A program made the position numbers and the translations under genes. Positions 56,877 through 64,000 of a DNA stretch of 64,000 nt are shown piece by piece. Under the pieces are notes generated by a model. The model was not told the origin of the DNA. It saw only the letters and a list, made by a program, of their open reading frames with translations, and did not search any database. Origin of the DNA: Mesorhizobium sp. WSM4313 (GTDB lineage Bacteria; Pseudomonadota; Alphaproteobacteria; Rhizobiales; Rhizobiaceae); the NCBI RefSeq assembly GCF_002294725.1, contig NZ_NSFT01000001.1:682001-746000 (forward strand), read 5' to 3'. The first letter of the stretch is position 1. Each line of letters opens with the position of its first letter.

Positions 56877-57719
56877 ATGCTCATGAAAGTCGCGGCATCC
56901 ATTCATCCTTCCTCGGTCGTCGAAGAAGGAGCCAAGCTCGGCGAAGGCGTCCGCATCGGACCCTTCTGCCATGTCAGCGCCGATTCGATCCTCGGCGACC
57001 GCGTCGAACTGGTCAGCCATGTGTCGGTGATGGGCGCCACGTCCATCGGGGCCGGGACAAAGGTCTATCCAATGGCGACGCTAGGCGCGCCGCCGCAAAA
57101 CACCAAGCACAAGGGCGGTCGCACCACTCTGGTCATCGGAGCGAACTGCACCATTCGTGAAGGCGTCACAATGCATGTCGGCACCGACACCAGCCGTGGC
57201 GAGACGACTGTCGGCGACAACGGCAACTTCCTAGCCTACGCCCACATCGCCCACGATTGCGTCGTCGGCAAGAATGCCACCTTCGCCAATGGCGCGACGC
57301 TGGGCGGACATTGCGAGATCGGCGACAACGTCTATATCGGCGGCCTGACCGCCGTTCATCAATTCGTGCGCCTCGGCGACAATGTTTTCATCGGCGGCTG
57401 CGCGGCGGTCGTTGGCGACGTCATTCCTTATGCCATCGCCGCCGGCAACCGCGCCAAGCTGCGTGGCCTGAACATCATAGGTCTCAAGCGCTCCGGCCTG
57501 CCGCGTTCCGAAATCTACCTGCTGCGCAAGGCTTATAGGACGATCTTCGATCGTTCCCGCACCGTCGGTGAGAATGTGGAACTCGCCAAGGCCGAGTTCG
57601 CCGGGTCGCCAACGGCCATGAAGATCATCGATTTCATCACAAGTCGCGGCAAACGGCACTTTGCCGTCCCATCGCTCAAGGGCGACGGCGACGACGACAG
57701 CGGCGATGACGAGGGCTGA
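56877..57719 (+). CDS. lpxA: Acyl-ACP--UDP-N-acetylglucosamine O-acyltransferase
   Basis: First step of lipid A synthesis, 280 residues. Hexapeptide repeats make a beta helix; the catalytic His lies in FLAYAHIAHDCVVG. The C-terminal helical domain has RSGLPRSEIYLLRKAYRTIF. A short acidic tail (DDDSGDDEG) overlaps the lpxI start by 14 bases. A second ATG at 56883 is an alternative start. Confidence 0.95.
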   Translation: MLMKVAASIHPSSVVEEGAKLGEGVRIGPFCHVSADSILGDRVELVSHVSVMGATSIGAGTKVYPMATLGAPPQNTKHKGGRTTLVIGANCTIREGVTMHVGTDTSRGETTVGDNGNFLAYAHIAHDCVVGKNATFANGATLGGHCEIGDNVYIGGLTAVHQFVRLGDNVFIGGCAAVVGDVIPYAIAAGNRAKLRGLNIIGLKRSGLPRSEIYLLRKAYRTIFDRSRTVGENVELAKAEFAGSPTAMKIIDFITSRGKRHFAVPSLKGDGDDDSGDDEG

Positions 57720-58623
57720 GCCGGCCAAGGCAGGGCTCGTACTCGCGCCGGGCTCCAGGGTCGGCATCATCGCCGGTGGGGGCAGCCTGCCCGTCGAGGT
57801 TGCCGATGGTCTGCTCAAGCAAGGTTTTGTGCCCTTCGTGATCATCGCTGAGGGTGAGGTCGACCGCGAGGCGGACTTTTCCGCCTACGAGCGGCAGACG
57901 CTGGCACTGGAAGATATCGGCTTGCTGCTTCCCTTGTTGAAGCGCAATGGGATCACGCATCTCGTTCTTGCCGGCGAAATCAAGCGCAGGCCGCGTTTGA
58001 GCAAGATTCGACCGACACTTGGTTTGCTGGCCATAATACCTTCCGTGATCAGAGCGCTGAGACGCGGCGACGACGGCTTGCTGAAGGTGTTGACCCGAAG
58101 CCTTGAAGATCGGGGCATTGCGGTGGTCGGCGCGCATGAGGTCGTTCCTGAACTGACGGCCGGCGAAGGCACGTTGACGGCGGCTCATCCAAATCAATCG
58201 GACTGGCGCGACATCAAAGCCGGGCGCGCCGCCGCCAAAGCCATTGGCGCGCTCGATATCGGCCAGGCGGCGATTGCGATCGGAGGTCGAGCCATCGCGC
58301 TGGAAGGCATTGAGGGCACTGCCGGCCTGCTCGACAGAACGCGGGAATTGCGCGGCCACGGCAGGCTGGCCGGCAAGGCGCGCGGCGTGCTGGTCAAATG
58401 CGCCAAGCCTGGGCAGGAGCTGCGCGCCGACTTGCCCTCCATCGGCCCGCATACGATCGACGCCGCACATGCCGCGGGGCTGGCCGGCATTGCGCTGGAA
58501 GCCGGCCACTCCCTAATTCTCGAAGGTCCGGAAACGCTGGCGCGCGCCAATGCTCTCGGCCTGTTCATCGTCGGCCTACCCGCCATGGAGGCGGCCAATA
58601 AGGAGCCGGCTAATGGTCGCTGA
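57706..58623 (+). CDS. lpxI: UDP-2,3-diacylglucosamine diphosphatase LpxI
   Basis: Fourth step of lipid A synthesis in alphaproteobacteria, replacing the unrelated LpxH of E. coli. It has 305 residues of the DUF1009 family. An N-terminal Rossmann-like part, RVGIIAGGGSLPVEVADGLL, is followed by HLVLAGEIKRRPRLSKIRP. The C-terminal catalytic part has the segments VVGAHEVVPELTAGEG, DIGQAAIAIGGRAIALEGIE and KARGVLVKCAKPGQELRADL, then PSIGPHTID. The start at 57706 lies inside the lpxA end; the stop overlaps lpxB. Confidence 0.94.
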   Translation: MTRAEPAKAGLVLAPGSRVGIIAGGGSLPVEVADGLLKQGFVPFVIIAEGEVDREADFSAYERQTLALEDIGLLLPLLKRNGITHLVLAGEIKRRPRLSKIRPTLGLLAIIPSVIRALRRGDDGLLKVLTRSLEDRGIAVVGAHEVVPELTAGEGTLTAAHPNQSDWRDIKAGRAAAKAIGALDIGQAAIAIGGRAIALEGIEGTAGLLDRTRELRGHGRLAGKARGVLVKCAKPGQELRADLPSIGPHTIDAAHAAGLAGIALEAGHSLILEGPETLARANALGLFIVGLPAMEAANKEPANGR

Positions 58624-59794
58624 CAAGCCGCTCAAGCTCGCGATCGTCGCCGGCGAGGAATCCGGCGATCTGCTTGGCGCCGACATCGTGCGGGCGCTCG
58701 AACGCACGACCGGCCGCAAGGTGCAACTCGTCGGCATTGGCGGCCGCCACCTGCAGCAACTGGGGCTGATCCCGCTCTTCGACGGCGGCGAGATCGCGCT
58801 GATGGGCTTCAGCGCGGTGCTGCGCGACCTGCCGCGGCTGATGCGCCGCATCAGCCAGACGGCGGCGATGATCGCAGCCGAGCGGCCCGACTGCCTGATC
58901 ACCATCGACAGTCCGGACTTTTCGCTTCGTGTCGCAAAGAAGGTCCGCGCAACGGCACCGGCCATTCCGATCGTCCATTATGTCTGCCCGAGCGTATGGG
59001 CCTGGCGGCCGGGCAGGGCGGTGGCGATGAAGCCCTATGTCGATCACATCCTCTGTATCCTTCCGTTCGAGGTGAAGGCGCTCGCTCGTCTTGGCGGACC
59101 GCCGGGCACTTATGTCGGCCACCGGTTGACGCAGGATCCGGGCGTGCTTGGCGCCGCCAAGGCGCAGAGCCAGCCGCGCGATCTCGCCGACGACCGCGTC
59201 AAGACGGTGCTGGTGCTGCCCGGCTCGCGCCGCGGCGAGGTGCGGCGGCTGATCGAACCCTTCGGCAAGGCGATGTCGGCGCTGCGCCAGCGCGGCCACC
59301 GCCTGCGCTTGCTGTTGCCGACGGTGCCGCATGTCGCCGAGCTGGTGAAGGCCTCGATCGCGAGTTGGGACGACAAGCCGGAAATCATCACCGAGCCGGA
59401 GCGCAAATGGCAGGCCTTCGGCAAGGCCGATGCAGCGTTGATCGCCTCTGGGACGGTTTCGCTGGAACTGGCGCTCGCGGGCGTTCCGATGGTTTCCTGC
59501 TACAAGCTCGACCCGATCGCGCGCCAGCTTCTGCAGCATTTGGTGACGACGTGGTCGGCGCTGCTGCCCAATTTGATATCCGACCGCGCGCTGGTGCCGG
59601 AATTCTACGATCAGTATGTCCGGCCGGAGAACCTGGCGCGGCAGCTGGAAGCCCTGTTTGCCGACACCGGCATGCGCGCCTGGCAAAAGGCGGGCTTTGC
59701 CGAGATTGCCCGGCGCATGGCGACCGAGCGACCCTCGGGCGAGATCGCCGCCGAGGTGGTGATGGGGTGCATAAGGAGAGCGAATAGGGAGTAG
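58613..59794 (+). CDS. lpxB: Lipid-A-disaccharide synthase
   Basis: Joins lipid X to its UDP precursor to form the lipid A disaccharide, 393 residues. It starts LKLAIVAGEESGDLLGADIV. A GT-B glycosyltransferase with SPDFSLRVAKKVR, YVCPSVWAWRPGRA and the second-domain segment ASGTVSLELALAGVPMVSCY. AAGGAG at 58600-58605 supports the start. The last few codons are formed by the GCGAATAG repeat at 59778-59866, so the C-terminus ends RANRE because of that repeat. Confidence 0.95.
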   Translation: MVADKPLKLAIVAGEESGDLLGADIVRALERTTGRKVQLVGIGGRHLQQLGLIPLFDGGEIALMGFSAVLRDLPRLMRRISQTAAMIAAERPDCLITIDSPDFSLRVAKKVRATAPAIPIVHYVCPSVWAWRPGRAVAMKPYVDHILCILPFEVKALARLGGPPGTYVGHRLTQDPGVLGAAKAQSQPRDLADDRVKTVLVLPGSRRGEVRRLIEPFGKAMSALRQRGHRLRLLLPTVPHVAELVKASIASWDDKPEIITEPERKWQAFGKADAALIASGTVSLELALAGVPMVSCYKLDPIARQLLQHLVTTWSALLPNLISDRALVPEFYDQYVRPENLARQLEALFADTGMRAWQKAGFAEIARRMATERPSGEIAAEVVMGCIRRANRE

Positions 59795-59866
59795 CGAATA
59801 GCGAATAGGGCTGTGTCGGCTTCGCCCGTTTCCCCTATTCGCTACTCGCTATTTCGCTATTCGCTC
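59778..59866. repeat. GCGAATAG-rich inverted repeat between lpxB and gltA
   Basis: Arms 59778-59810 and 59832-59866 are built from repeated GCGAATAG units in opposite orientation around a 21-base centre. It begins inside lpxB, supplying its stop codon, and ends three bases before gltA. It probably acts as a two-way terminator. Confidence 0.75.
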
Positions 59867-59868
59867 AA

Positions 59869-61197
59869 TTACCTTTTGGCAATCGGCACGTAATCGCGTT
59901 CCGTAGCGCCGGTGTAGAGCTGGCGCGGCCGGCCGATCTTCTGGTGCGGATCCTCGATCATTTCCTTCCACTGCGCGATCCAGCCGACGGTGCGGGCGAC
60001 CGCGAACAGCACGGTGAACATGGTGGTGGGGAAGCCCAGCGCCTTCAGCGTGATGCCGGAATAGAAGTCGACGTTCGGGTAGAGCTTCTTTTCGATGAAA
60101 TACTCGTCGGTCAGCGCGATCTTTTCCAGCTCCATCGCGATGTCGAGCAGAGGATCGTCCTTGATGCCGAGCTCGCCCAGCACCTCATGCGCGGTCTTCT
60201 GCATGATCTTGGCGCGCGGATCATAGTTCTTGTAGACGCGGTGCCCGAAGCCCATCAGCCGGAACGGGTCGTTCTTGTCCTTGGCGCGGGCGATGAACTC
60301 GGGGATGTGATCGACATGGCCGATCTCGCCCAGCATGTTGAGGGCCGCTTCGTTGGCGCCGCCATGCGCCGGACCCCACAGGCAGGCGATGCCGGCGGCG
60401 ATGCAGGCGAAGGGATTGGCGCCCGACGAGCCGGCCAGGCGCACGGTCGAGGTCGAAGCGTTCTGCTCGTGGTCGGCGTGCAGGATGAAGATGCGGTCCA
60501 TGGCGCGCGCCAGCACCGGATTGATCTTGTATTCCTCGCACGGCACGGCAAAGCACATGTGCAGGAAGTTGGCCGCGAAGCCGAGATCGTTCTTCGGGTA
60601 AATGAAGGGTTGGCCGATATGGTACTTATAGGCCATCGCCGCGATCGTCGGCATCTTGGCGATGAGGCGCATCGAGGCGACCATGCGCTGATACGGGTCC
60701 GAGATGTCGGTCGAGTCGTGATAGAAGGCCGACAGCGCGCCGACCACGCCGCACATCACCGCCATCGGATGCGCGTCGCGGCGGAAGCCGGTGAAGAAGC
60801 GTGACATCTGCTCATGCACCATCGTGTGGCGCGTCACGCGATAATCGAAGTCGTCCTTTTGCGCCTTGGTCGGCAACTCGCCGTAGAGCAGCAAATAGCA
60901 GACCTCGAGGAAGTCGCCATGCTCGGCCAGCTGATCGATCGGGAAACCGCGATGCAGCAGGATGCCGGCATCGCCGTCGATGAAGGTGATCCCCGATTCG
61001 CAGCTTGCGGTTGAGGTGAAACCGGGATCGTAAGTAAAGGCGCCGGTGGTGCTGTAGAGCGAACCGATGTCGATGACGTCCGGCCCGACCGTCCCGCTTC
61101 GCACCTTTAATTCGTGCGTCTTGCCGGCGAGCTCGAGCCTGGCGGCCGACTCGCGCTTTTTGCTGCCCGGTTCCGGTTTTGTCGCAGCTTCGCTCAT
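59869..61197 (-). CDS. gltA: Citrate synthase
   Basis: Condenses acetyl-CoA and oxaloacetate at the entry of the TCA cycle, 442 residues, type II hexameric form. The N-terminal beta domain covers about 1-60. The citrate-binding signature [14 protein letters not shown] holds a catalytic His. [20 protein letters not shown] and [16 protein letters not shown] provide further His residues. AGGAG precedes the ATG at 61197. It is convergent with lpxB across the GCGAATAG repeat. Confidence 0.96.
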   Translation of the reverse strand: MSEAATKPEPGSKKRESAARLELAGKTHELKVRSGTVGPDVIDIGSLYSTTGAFTYDPGFTSTASCESGITFIDGDAGILLHRGFPIDQLAEHGDFLEVCYLLLYGELPTKAQKDDFDYRVTRHTMVHEQMSRFFTGFRRDAHPMAVMCGVVGALSAFYHDSTDISDPYQRMVASMRLIAKMPTIAAMAYKYHIGQPFIYPKNDLGFAANFLHMCFAVPCEEYKINPVLARAMDRIFILHADHEQNASTSTVRLAGSSGANPFACIAAGIACLWGPAHGGANEAALNMLGEIGHVDHIPEFIARAKDKNDPFRLMGFGHRVYKNYDPRAKIMQKTAHEVLGELGIKDDPLLDIAMELEKIALTDEYFIEKKLYPNVDFYSGITLKALGFPTTMFTVLFAVARTVGWIAQWKEMIEDPHQKIGRPRQLYTGATERDYVPIAKR

Positions 61198-61375
61198 TCT
61201 CAACTCCTTTTGTTCCTCATGCCGGCAAGGCAATTCCTGCAAACGACACGTCGAAGTCACCGGAATGCGCGAACTCGCCACCGCATTTTAGGAGGTGCGT
61301 GCCAGATTGGGCCAAGCCCAATGTTGCACTGCGAAACACACCTTTCAATGCCAATCTTCTTGGGCCAGTTCGCTC

Positions 61376-62800
61376 CTAATCGATTTGATCTCCAATGCGC
61401 GCAAGGCTTTCCTCGCGGCCCAGCACGGCAAGCACGTCGAACACGCCTGGCGAGGTGCTGCGGCCGGTCAGCGCGGCTCTCAGGGGCTGCGCCACGGCGC
61501 CCAGCTTGTGCCCGCCGGCCTGCGCGAAGTCGCGGATCGAAGCCTCGGCCGAGGCGGCGTTCCAGTCGCCCTGAACAGAAGACAATGCACCATGCGCGCC
61601 GCGCAGAATCGCGCGCGCATCCGCGTTGAGCAAGCCCGCCGCCTTCTCGTCCAACGGCAACGGTCGCTCGACGAACAGGAACGCCGCGCCGTCGACCAGT
61701 TCCACAAGAGTTTTCGCCCGCTCCTTGAGGCCGGGCATGGCGGCAAGCAGTTGCGCCTTTCGCCTGTCATCGAGCTTTGCCGCGAGCGCCGGGCCGCCTT
61801 CGAGATAAGGCAAGGTGGCGACGAGGATGTCGAACAGCGCCCGGTCGTCCATCTTGCGCATATGGACGCCGTTCAGCGCCTCGAGTTTGGCGAAGTCGAA
61901 GCGGGCCGCGCCCTTGTTGACGTCGCTGATGTCGAACCAGGCGATCATGTCCTTAATCGACATCACCTCGTCGTCGCCATGGCTCCAGCCGAGCCTGGCC
62001 AGATAGTTGAGCAGAGCCTCGGGCAGGTAGCCCATGGCGCGATATGCCTCGACGCCGAGCGCGCCGTGCCGCTTCGACAGCTTGGCGCCGTCGGCGCCGT
62101 GGATCAGCGGGATGTGCGACATCGACGGCACATCCCAGCCCATGGCGTTGTAGATCACCGTCTGGCGCGCGGCATTGGTCAGGTGATCGTCGCCGCGGAT
62201 GATGTGGGTGACGCCCATGTCGTGATCGTCGACGACGACGGCATGCATGTAGGTCGGGACGCCATCGGAGCGCAGGATGATGAAGTCGTCGAGATCCTTG
62301 TTGGGGAAGCGCACCTCGCCCTGCACGCGGTCGTTGACGATCGTCAGGCCCTCGGTCGGCGCCTTGATGCGGATTGCGCCCTTGACGCCTGCCGGCGCCT
62401 CGGAGGGGCCGCGGTCGCGCCAATGGCCGTTGTAACGCGGCGGCAGGCCTTTGGCACGTGCGGCCTCGCGCATCGCCTCCAGCTCCGCCGGCGTCTCGTA
62501 GCTGTAATAGGCCTTGCCCATGCGCACGAGCTGCTCCGCCACCTCGCGATGACGCGGCACGCGCTCGAACTGCGAGACGGCTTCGCCATCCCAGGAGAGG
62601 CCAAGCCAGGTCAGCCCGTCGAGAATGGCAGCCGTGGCGGCTTCGGTGGAGCGCTCGCGATCGGTATCCTCGATGCGCAGCAGCATCGTGCCGCCGGTGT
62701 GCTTAGCATAGAGCCAGTTGAACAGCGCCGTGCGCGCTCCGCCGATATGCAGGTAGCCTGTAGGCGAGGGGGCAAAACGGGTGACGGCCTTGTCGGACAT
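61376..62800 (-). CDS. gltX: Glutamate--tRNA ligase
   Basis: Charges tRNA with glutamate, 474 residues. The class I motifs are [17 protein letters not shown] (HIGH-type) at the start and [10 protein letters not shown] (KMSKS-type) near residue 245. The C-terminal anticodon-binding domain ends [11 protein letters not shown]. With gatCA in the same window, a non-discriminating enzyme feeding transamidation is plausible; many alphaproteobacteria also have a second copy. The start at 62800 is preferred because the frame upstream is low in quality. Divergent from comEC. Confidence 0.95.
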   Translation of the reverse strand: MSDKAVTRFAPSPTGYLHIGGARTALFNWLYAKHTGGTMLLRIEDTDRERSTEAATAAILDGLTWLGLSWDGEAVSQFERVPRHREVAEQLVRMGKAYYSYETPAELEAMREAARAKGLPPRYNGHWRDRGPSEAPAGVKGAIRIKAPTEGLTIVNDRVQGEVRFPNKDLDDFIILRSDGVPTYMHAVVVDDHDMGVTHIIRGDDHLTNAARQTVIYNAMGWDVPSMSHIPLIHGADGAKLSKRHGALGVEAYRAMGYLPEALLNYLARLGWSHGDDEVMSIKDMIAWFDISDVNKGAARFDFAKLEALNGVHMRKMDDRALFDILVATLPYLEGGPALAAKLDDRRKAQLLAAMPGLKERAKTLVELVDGAAFLFVERPLPLDEKAAGLLNADARAILRGAHGALSSVQGDWNAASAEASIRDFAQAGGHKLGAVAQPLRAALTGRSTSPGVFDVLAVLGREESLARIGDQID

Positions 62801-62902
62801 GGAACTCTCGAGGAAGCGCTGAAAAATGCATGTTTCGCGCAGACTTCCACGCGACCGGCGTTCATGTAGCATAGGCGGTCTGGGGCGCAAGGGGCAGACC
62901 CG

Positions 62903-64000
62903 ATGGCTGGACGTGGCCGGGACGCGGAGGAGGGTGGGGGAACGACAGCAGGCGTCAGCGAACGCCTGATGTTTCCTCATGCCGTGCCCGAAGAGGGAAC
63001 GCCGCTTTCGCTTCCGGCGCCGCGTCCGCCAGCCGGGCTTCTGCCGACTGGCGGCGGCACGTTACCACCAGCATCGCCGACAGCCAACGACGGCCGGATC
63101 CGCAGACAGCTTGGCCGCGCTTCGCTTCCTGCTCTGCGGCGAAGCATTGGCACGGCGGCCACCACCGAGCTCGACCGCGGCGTCGGCTTTCTGCTGGTGC
63201 CGGTGTTCCTGGCAGCCGGCGTGATCTGTTACTTCTCGCTTAGCGCCGAGCCGGACCTCTACAGGCCGCTTGCGGCGGTCGCCCTGATGGCGGTCTGCGC
63301 GGCGGTCTCGCGTTCCCGGCACAGAACGCACCTTGTCTTCATGGCGGCGTTTTTCTGCGCCTTGGGCTTTCTTGCGGCCAAGGTGGAGACCTGGCGGATG
63401 GCGACCCCGATGCTGGGTTCCGAAATCCAGACACGGCTGACGGGCCGCCTCGTCACCGCCGAGGCGATGGCCAACGGCCGTGTCCGGCTCACCATAGATC
63501 TGATATCCACGGAGCGTCCGAAGCTGCGCTACGCGCCGGACCGCATCAGGCTGTCGGCGCGCAGGATTCCGTCCGACATGTCGGCCGGGTCGATGCTGAC
63601 CGGCTATGCCAAGCTGCTGCCGCCGACAGGTCCTGTTCGGCCGGACAGCTACGACTTTTCCTTCGACAGCTATTTTGCCGGCATAGGCGCCAGCGGCTTT
63701 TTCCTGGGCGATCCGAAACTTGTCGCGCCGACCCCGAGTGCGCCAACGGAGGTGCCGTTTGGCGCGCGCGTGGCATCGGCCATAGAAAAGGCTCGCGAGG
63801 GGATTGCCGACCACATCAGGAGCAGCATCGGCGGTTCCGAGGGCGAGATCGCGGCGGCGCTGATCGTCGGCGTTCGTGCTGGCATTCCGGAAGCCATCAA
63901 CGAGTCGATGCGACGGACCGGCATCTACCACATCATTTCGATCTCCGGCGTGCATATGGCGCTGGTCGCCGGCACGATCATGGTGCTTTTGCGCGGCGCC
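62903..64000 (+). CDS. comEC: ComEC/Rec2 family competence protein, N-terminal part
   Basis: The gene runs off the right edge; 366 residues are visible. A Pro/Gly-rich N-terminal stretch of about 95 residues comes first. Membrane segments then start at [20 protein letters not shown], followed by the OB-fold DUF4131 region ([20 protein letters not shown]). The conserved Competence domain start follows, [20 protein letters not shown] and [16 protein letters not shown]. ComEC forms the channel for DNA uptake in transformation. AAGGGG eight bases before the ATG at 62903 supports the start. It is divergent from gltX, 102 bp away. Confidence 0.9.
   Translation, partial: MAGRGRDAEEGGGTTAGVSERLMFPHAVPEEGTPLSLPAPRPPAGLLPTGGGTLPPASPTANDGRIRRQLGRASLPALRRSIGTAATTELDRGVGFLLVPVFLAAGVICYFSLSAEPDLYRPLAAVALMAVCAAVSRSRHRTHLVFMAAFFCALGFLAAKVETWRMATPMLGSEIQTRLTGRLVTAEAMANGRVRLTIDLISTERPKLRYAPDRIRLSARRIPSDMSAGSMLTGYAKLLPPTGPVRPDSYDFSFDSYFAGIGASGFFLGDPKLVAPTPSAPTEVPFGARVASAIEKAREGIADHIRSSIGGSEGEIAAALIVGVRAGIPEAINESMRRTGIYHIISISGVHMALVAGTIMVLLRGA

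Overview
The window looks like chromosome of an alphaproteobacterium of the order Hyphomicrobiales, most likely Mesorhizobium or a close relative. The basis is high GC content, rhizobial gene orders, BA14K, EipB, DUF1489, DUF6105 and DUF2160 family proteins, and RIME-like palindromes. I made this call by reading the sequence, without a database search. Most of the window is well-conserved housekeeping DNA with intact operons.

Layout. 1-626: end of a PLP-dependent decarboxylase. 752-10833: a complete glycerol locus on the + strand, with a DeoR-type repressor (glpR), glycerol-3-phosphate dehydrogenase (glpD), an ABC importer (two ATPases, two permeases, the small membrane protein GlpU, binding protein GlpV) and glycerol kinase (glpK). 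A strong hairpin ends it. 10907-11362: a BA14K protein. 11654-11729: tRNA-Lys(TTT). 11730-16264: a 4.5 kb island bounded by the tRNA and a 53-bp direct repeat of its 3' half. The island carries mostly unknown genes, including two neighbouring HEPN-like proteins, and no visible integrase. 16724-25096: a His-rich polytopic membrane protein, a minus-strand pyrB-pyrC'-plsY-dprA group, an AidB-like acyl-CoA dehydrogenase and two small membrane proteins. 25038-33312: ruvX, an MBL hydrolase, gatC-GNAT-gatA, a YdcF protein, a DUF599 protein, sdaA, a DUF1489 protein and a degenerate J-domain protein. 33356-43575: a SPOR-domain DD-carboxypeptidase, a phasin, clpS-clpA, a HIT protein, a FemAB-like protein, GDPD-RidA, EipB, a DUF4031 protein and a LysE exporter. 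43751-48341: rpsB-tsf and a LysR / SnoaL-like / aldo-keto reductase group. 48511-59794: pyrH-frr-uppS-cdsA-rseP-bamA-lpxD-fabZ-lpxA-lpxI-lpxB, the envelope biogenesis cluster. 59869-64000: gltA and gltX on the minus strand and the first part of comEC on the plus strand.

How the genes work together. The glp locus would import glycerol, phosphorylate it and oxidise it to dihydroxyacetone phosphate under GlpR control. The pyrH-to-lpxB block links UMP phosphorylation and ribosome recycling to undecaprenyl, CDP-diacylglycerol, outer-membrane protein and lipid A synthesis. gatCA serves transamidation of Asp/Glu-tRNA, and clpSA serves N-degron proteolysis.

Most noteworthy: the tRNA-Lys island with its paired HEPN-like genes; the two glycerol-transporter ATPases, each missing a different catalytic motif so that only one composite ATP site is complete; five TTCG-type half-sites spaced exactly 11 bp apart before glpD; a dihydroorotase homologue without its metal ligands; an extra segment of about 33 residues inside the GatA active-site region; and a J domain whose HPD is replaced by NAD.
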